Translations under genes and position numbers: made by a program
IMG/VR virus record: IMGVR_UViG_3300042445_001685
Location: 22,650-86,649 of that record
Direction: 5' to 3' (one strand)
Length of the DNA stretch: 64,000 nt
Source of the DNA: a virus
In this document: positions 63,459-64,000 of the stretch, piece by piece
Numbering within the stretch: the first letter of the stretch is position 1
Layout: every line of letters starts with the position of its first letter
The notes under the pieces: generated by a model
What the model saw: the letters and a program-made list of their open reading frames with translations, nothing else
What the model was told of the DNA's origin: nothing
Databases searched by the model: none

Positions 63459-63947
63459 TTAGTAATTTAATACACAATAATCCATTGCTACTTCTATTGC
63501 TATTTCTACTACTCCGTCAGCAGAAGTCCAGTCAAATTGTCCAAAATCTCCTTTTATTAAGAAAGCTCCTTTAATAATCCACTCCCCTACGATATCTCCT
63601 ACAGGACCTAGAATGTTTAAAGTTAAATCTTTCTTATAGAAATCTGAATATCCAGCTCTACCTGTTACTGATTCGTATCCTAAACGAGCCCACTCCATTA
63701 CAGCTTGTGCTCCAGAAGGAGTAATTGGTGAATATAAGGTCATAGCCATATTTTCCCAGTTTCTTTTTCCTCTTATTTTTCTGTAAGAGTTTATGTGATC
63801 AAGTTTGATCTCATTGTCTGAGAAGGTAGGTGCTTTTACGTTTTTAATCATAAAAGCTGGGATATTGTCTATATACATTACGAACCTGTGCTGAACCATT
63901 GGTTCGAAGGCTCTGAACATTATTTCGTTTGGATCTAATACTGCCAT
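63459..63947 (-). CDS. Tail tube protein, T4 gp19-like
   Basis: 162 residues. FEPMVQHRFVMYIDNIPAFMIKNVKAPTF, the LYSPITPSGAQAVMEWARLGYE segment and VVEIAIEVAMDYCVL follow the gp19 tube fold. It forms the inner tube of a contractile tail, supporting a myovirus. Confidence 0.92.
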   Translation of the reverse strand: MAVLDPNEIMFRAFEPMVQHRFVMYIDNIPAFMIKNVKAPTFSDNEIKLDHINSYRKIRGKRNWENMAMTLYSPITPSGAQAVMEWARLGYESVTGRAGYSDFYKKDLTLNILGPVGDIVGEWIIKGAFLIKGDFGQFDWTSADGVVEIAIEVAMDYCVLNY

Positions 63948-63968
63948 TTTATTGTTTACTTATTTAAT

Positions 63969-63976
63969 TATAAATA
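63969..63976 (-). promoter_or_regulatory. Late-promoter-like motif
   Basis: GATATTTATAATTA, 21 bases before the tail tube ATG at 63947. Confidence 0.5.
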
Positions 63977-64000
63977 TCTGTGTTTCTAAATATTATACAA

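Noticed and set aside
1-64000. CRISPR array, transposase or integrase
   Set aside because: No regularly spaced repeats and no transposase or integrase motifs were seen.

Overview
The window looks like part of a large tailed (myo)phage genome that infects a member of the Bacteroidota, probably a flavobacterium. Every convincing gene lies on the minus strand. Myovirus features are a T4 gp19-like tail tube protein, a gp26-like baseplate/chaperone gene, a tape measure protein, a LysM-like tail protein and a baseplate hub that carries a peptidase. Bacteroidota features are a T9SS-type C-terminal sorting domain, dockerin-like modules of that phylum, a DUF4494-like protein, very little use of Shine-Dalgarno sequences, and 23 promoters of the form TTG-N20-TATnTT(T/A), close to the Bacteroidota -33/-7 consensus. 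I name no species; the assignment is inference.

Layout from low to high coordinate (transcription runs from high to low): 1-1954 lysis genes (spanin-like pair, holin, GH19 endolysin, small membrane protein). 1976-7869 small genes, a histone-like peptide, groES/groEL and a family A DNA polymerase. 7938-16420 contains most of a 7-deazaguanine DNA-modification pathway (folE, queD, queE, queF, a DpdA-like transglycosylase and a formyltransferase that fits DpdN), with nucleotide-pool genes and a secreted nuclease. queC lies apart at 35309. 16511-27903 holds a glycosyltransferase, thymidylate synthase, an SGNH hydrolase, a glucosaminidase, and RNA-repair genes (RNA ligase, polynucleotide-kinase-like protein, cyclic-phosphate-processing receiver domain, phosphoesterases). 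27972-34648 is an RNA-rich region: one ~310-nt structured RNA, tRNAs that together read codons for all 20 amino acids, several tRNA-like oddities, and folded non-tRNA spacers. 34649-38384 has small genes, thioredoxin and queC. 38387-43749 encodes an exported cell-surface set (outer-membrane barrel, CsgG-like lipoprotein, cohesin-like protein with a T9SS tail, and two proteins sharing a dockerin-like C-terminus, one with a C-type lectin domain). 43763-53168 is replication, recombination and nucleotide metabolism (Holliday-junction endonuclease family, NrdA, NrdB, DnaB helicase, 5'-3' exonuclease, UvsX/RecA, gp32-like SSB, a second divergent family A polymerase). 53226-63947 is tail and baseplate.

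How the parts fit: FolE, QueD, QueE and QueC should convert GTP to preQ0, QueF should reduce it to preQ1, DpdA should exchange guanine in DNA for the base, and the neighbouring formyltransferase may formylate it, giving restriction-resistant DNA. The two transcripts that start the pathway (folE, and the queD/queE operon) begin with near-identical hairpin plus A-rich-tail leaders that match the preQ1-I riboswitch pattern, so end-product feedback is likely. The tRNA array and the RNA-repair genes fit defence against anticodon nucleases and translational autonomy. Many intergenic gaps are composites in which a terminator hairpin contains the -33 TTG of the next promoter. A separate CTATTTATAA-like motif without a -33 box precedes virion and surface genes and may be the late promoter.
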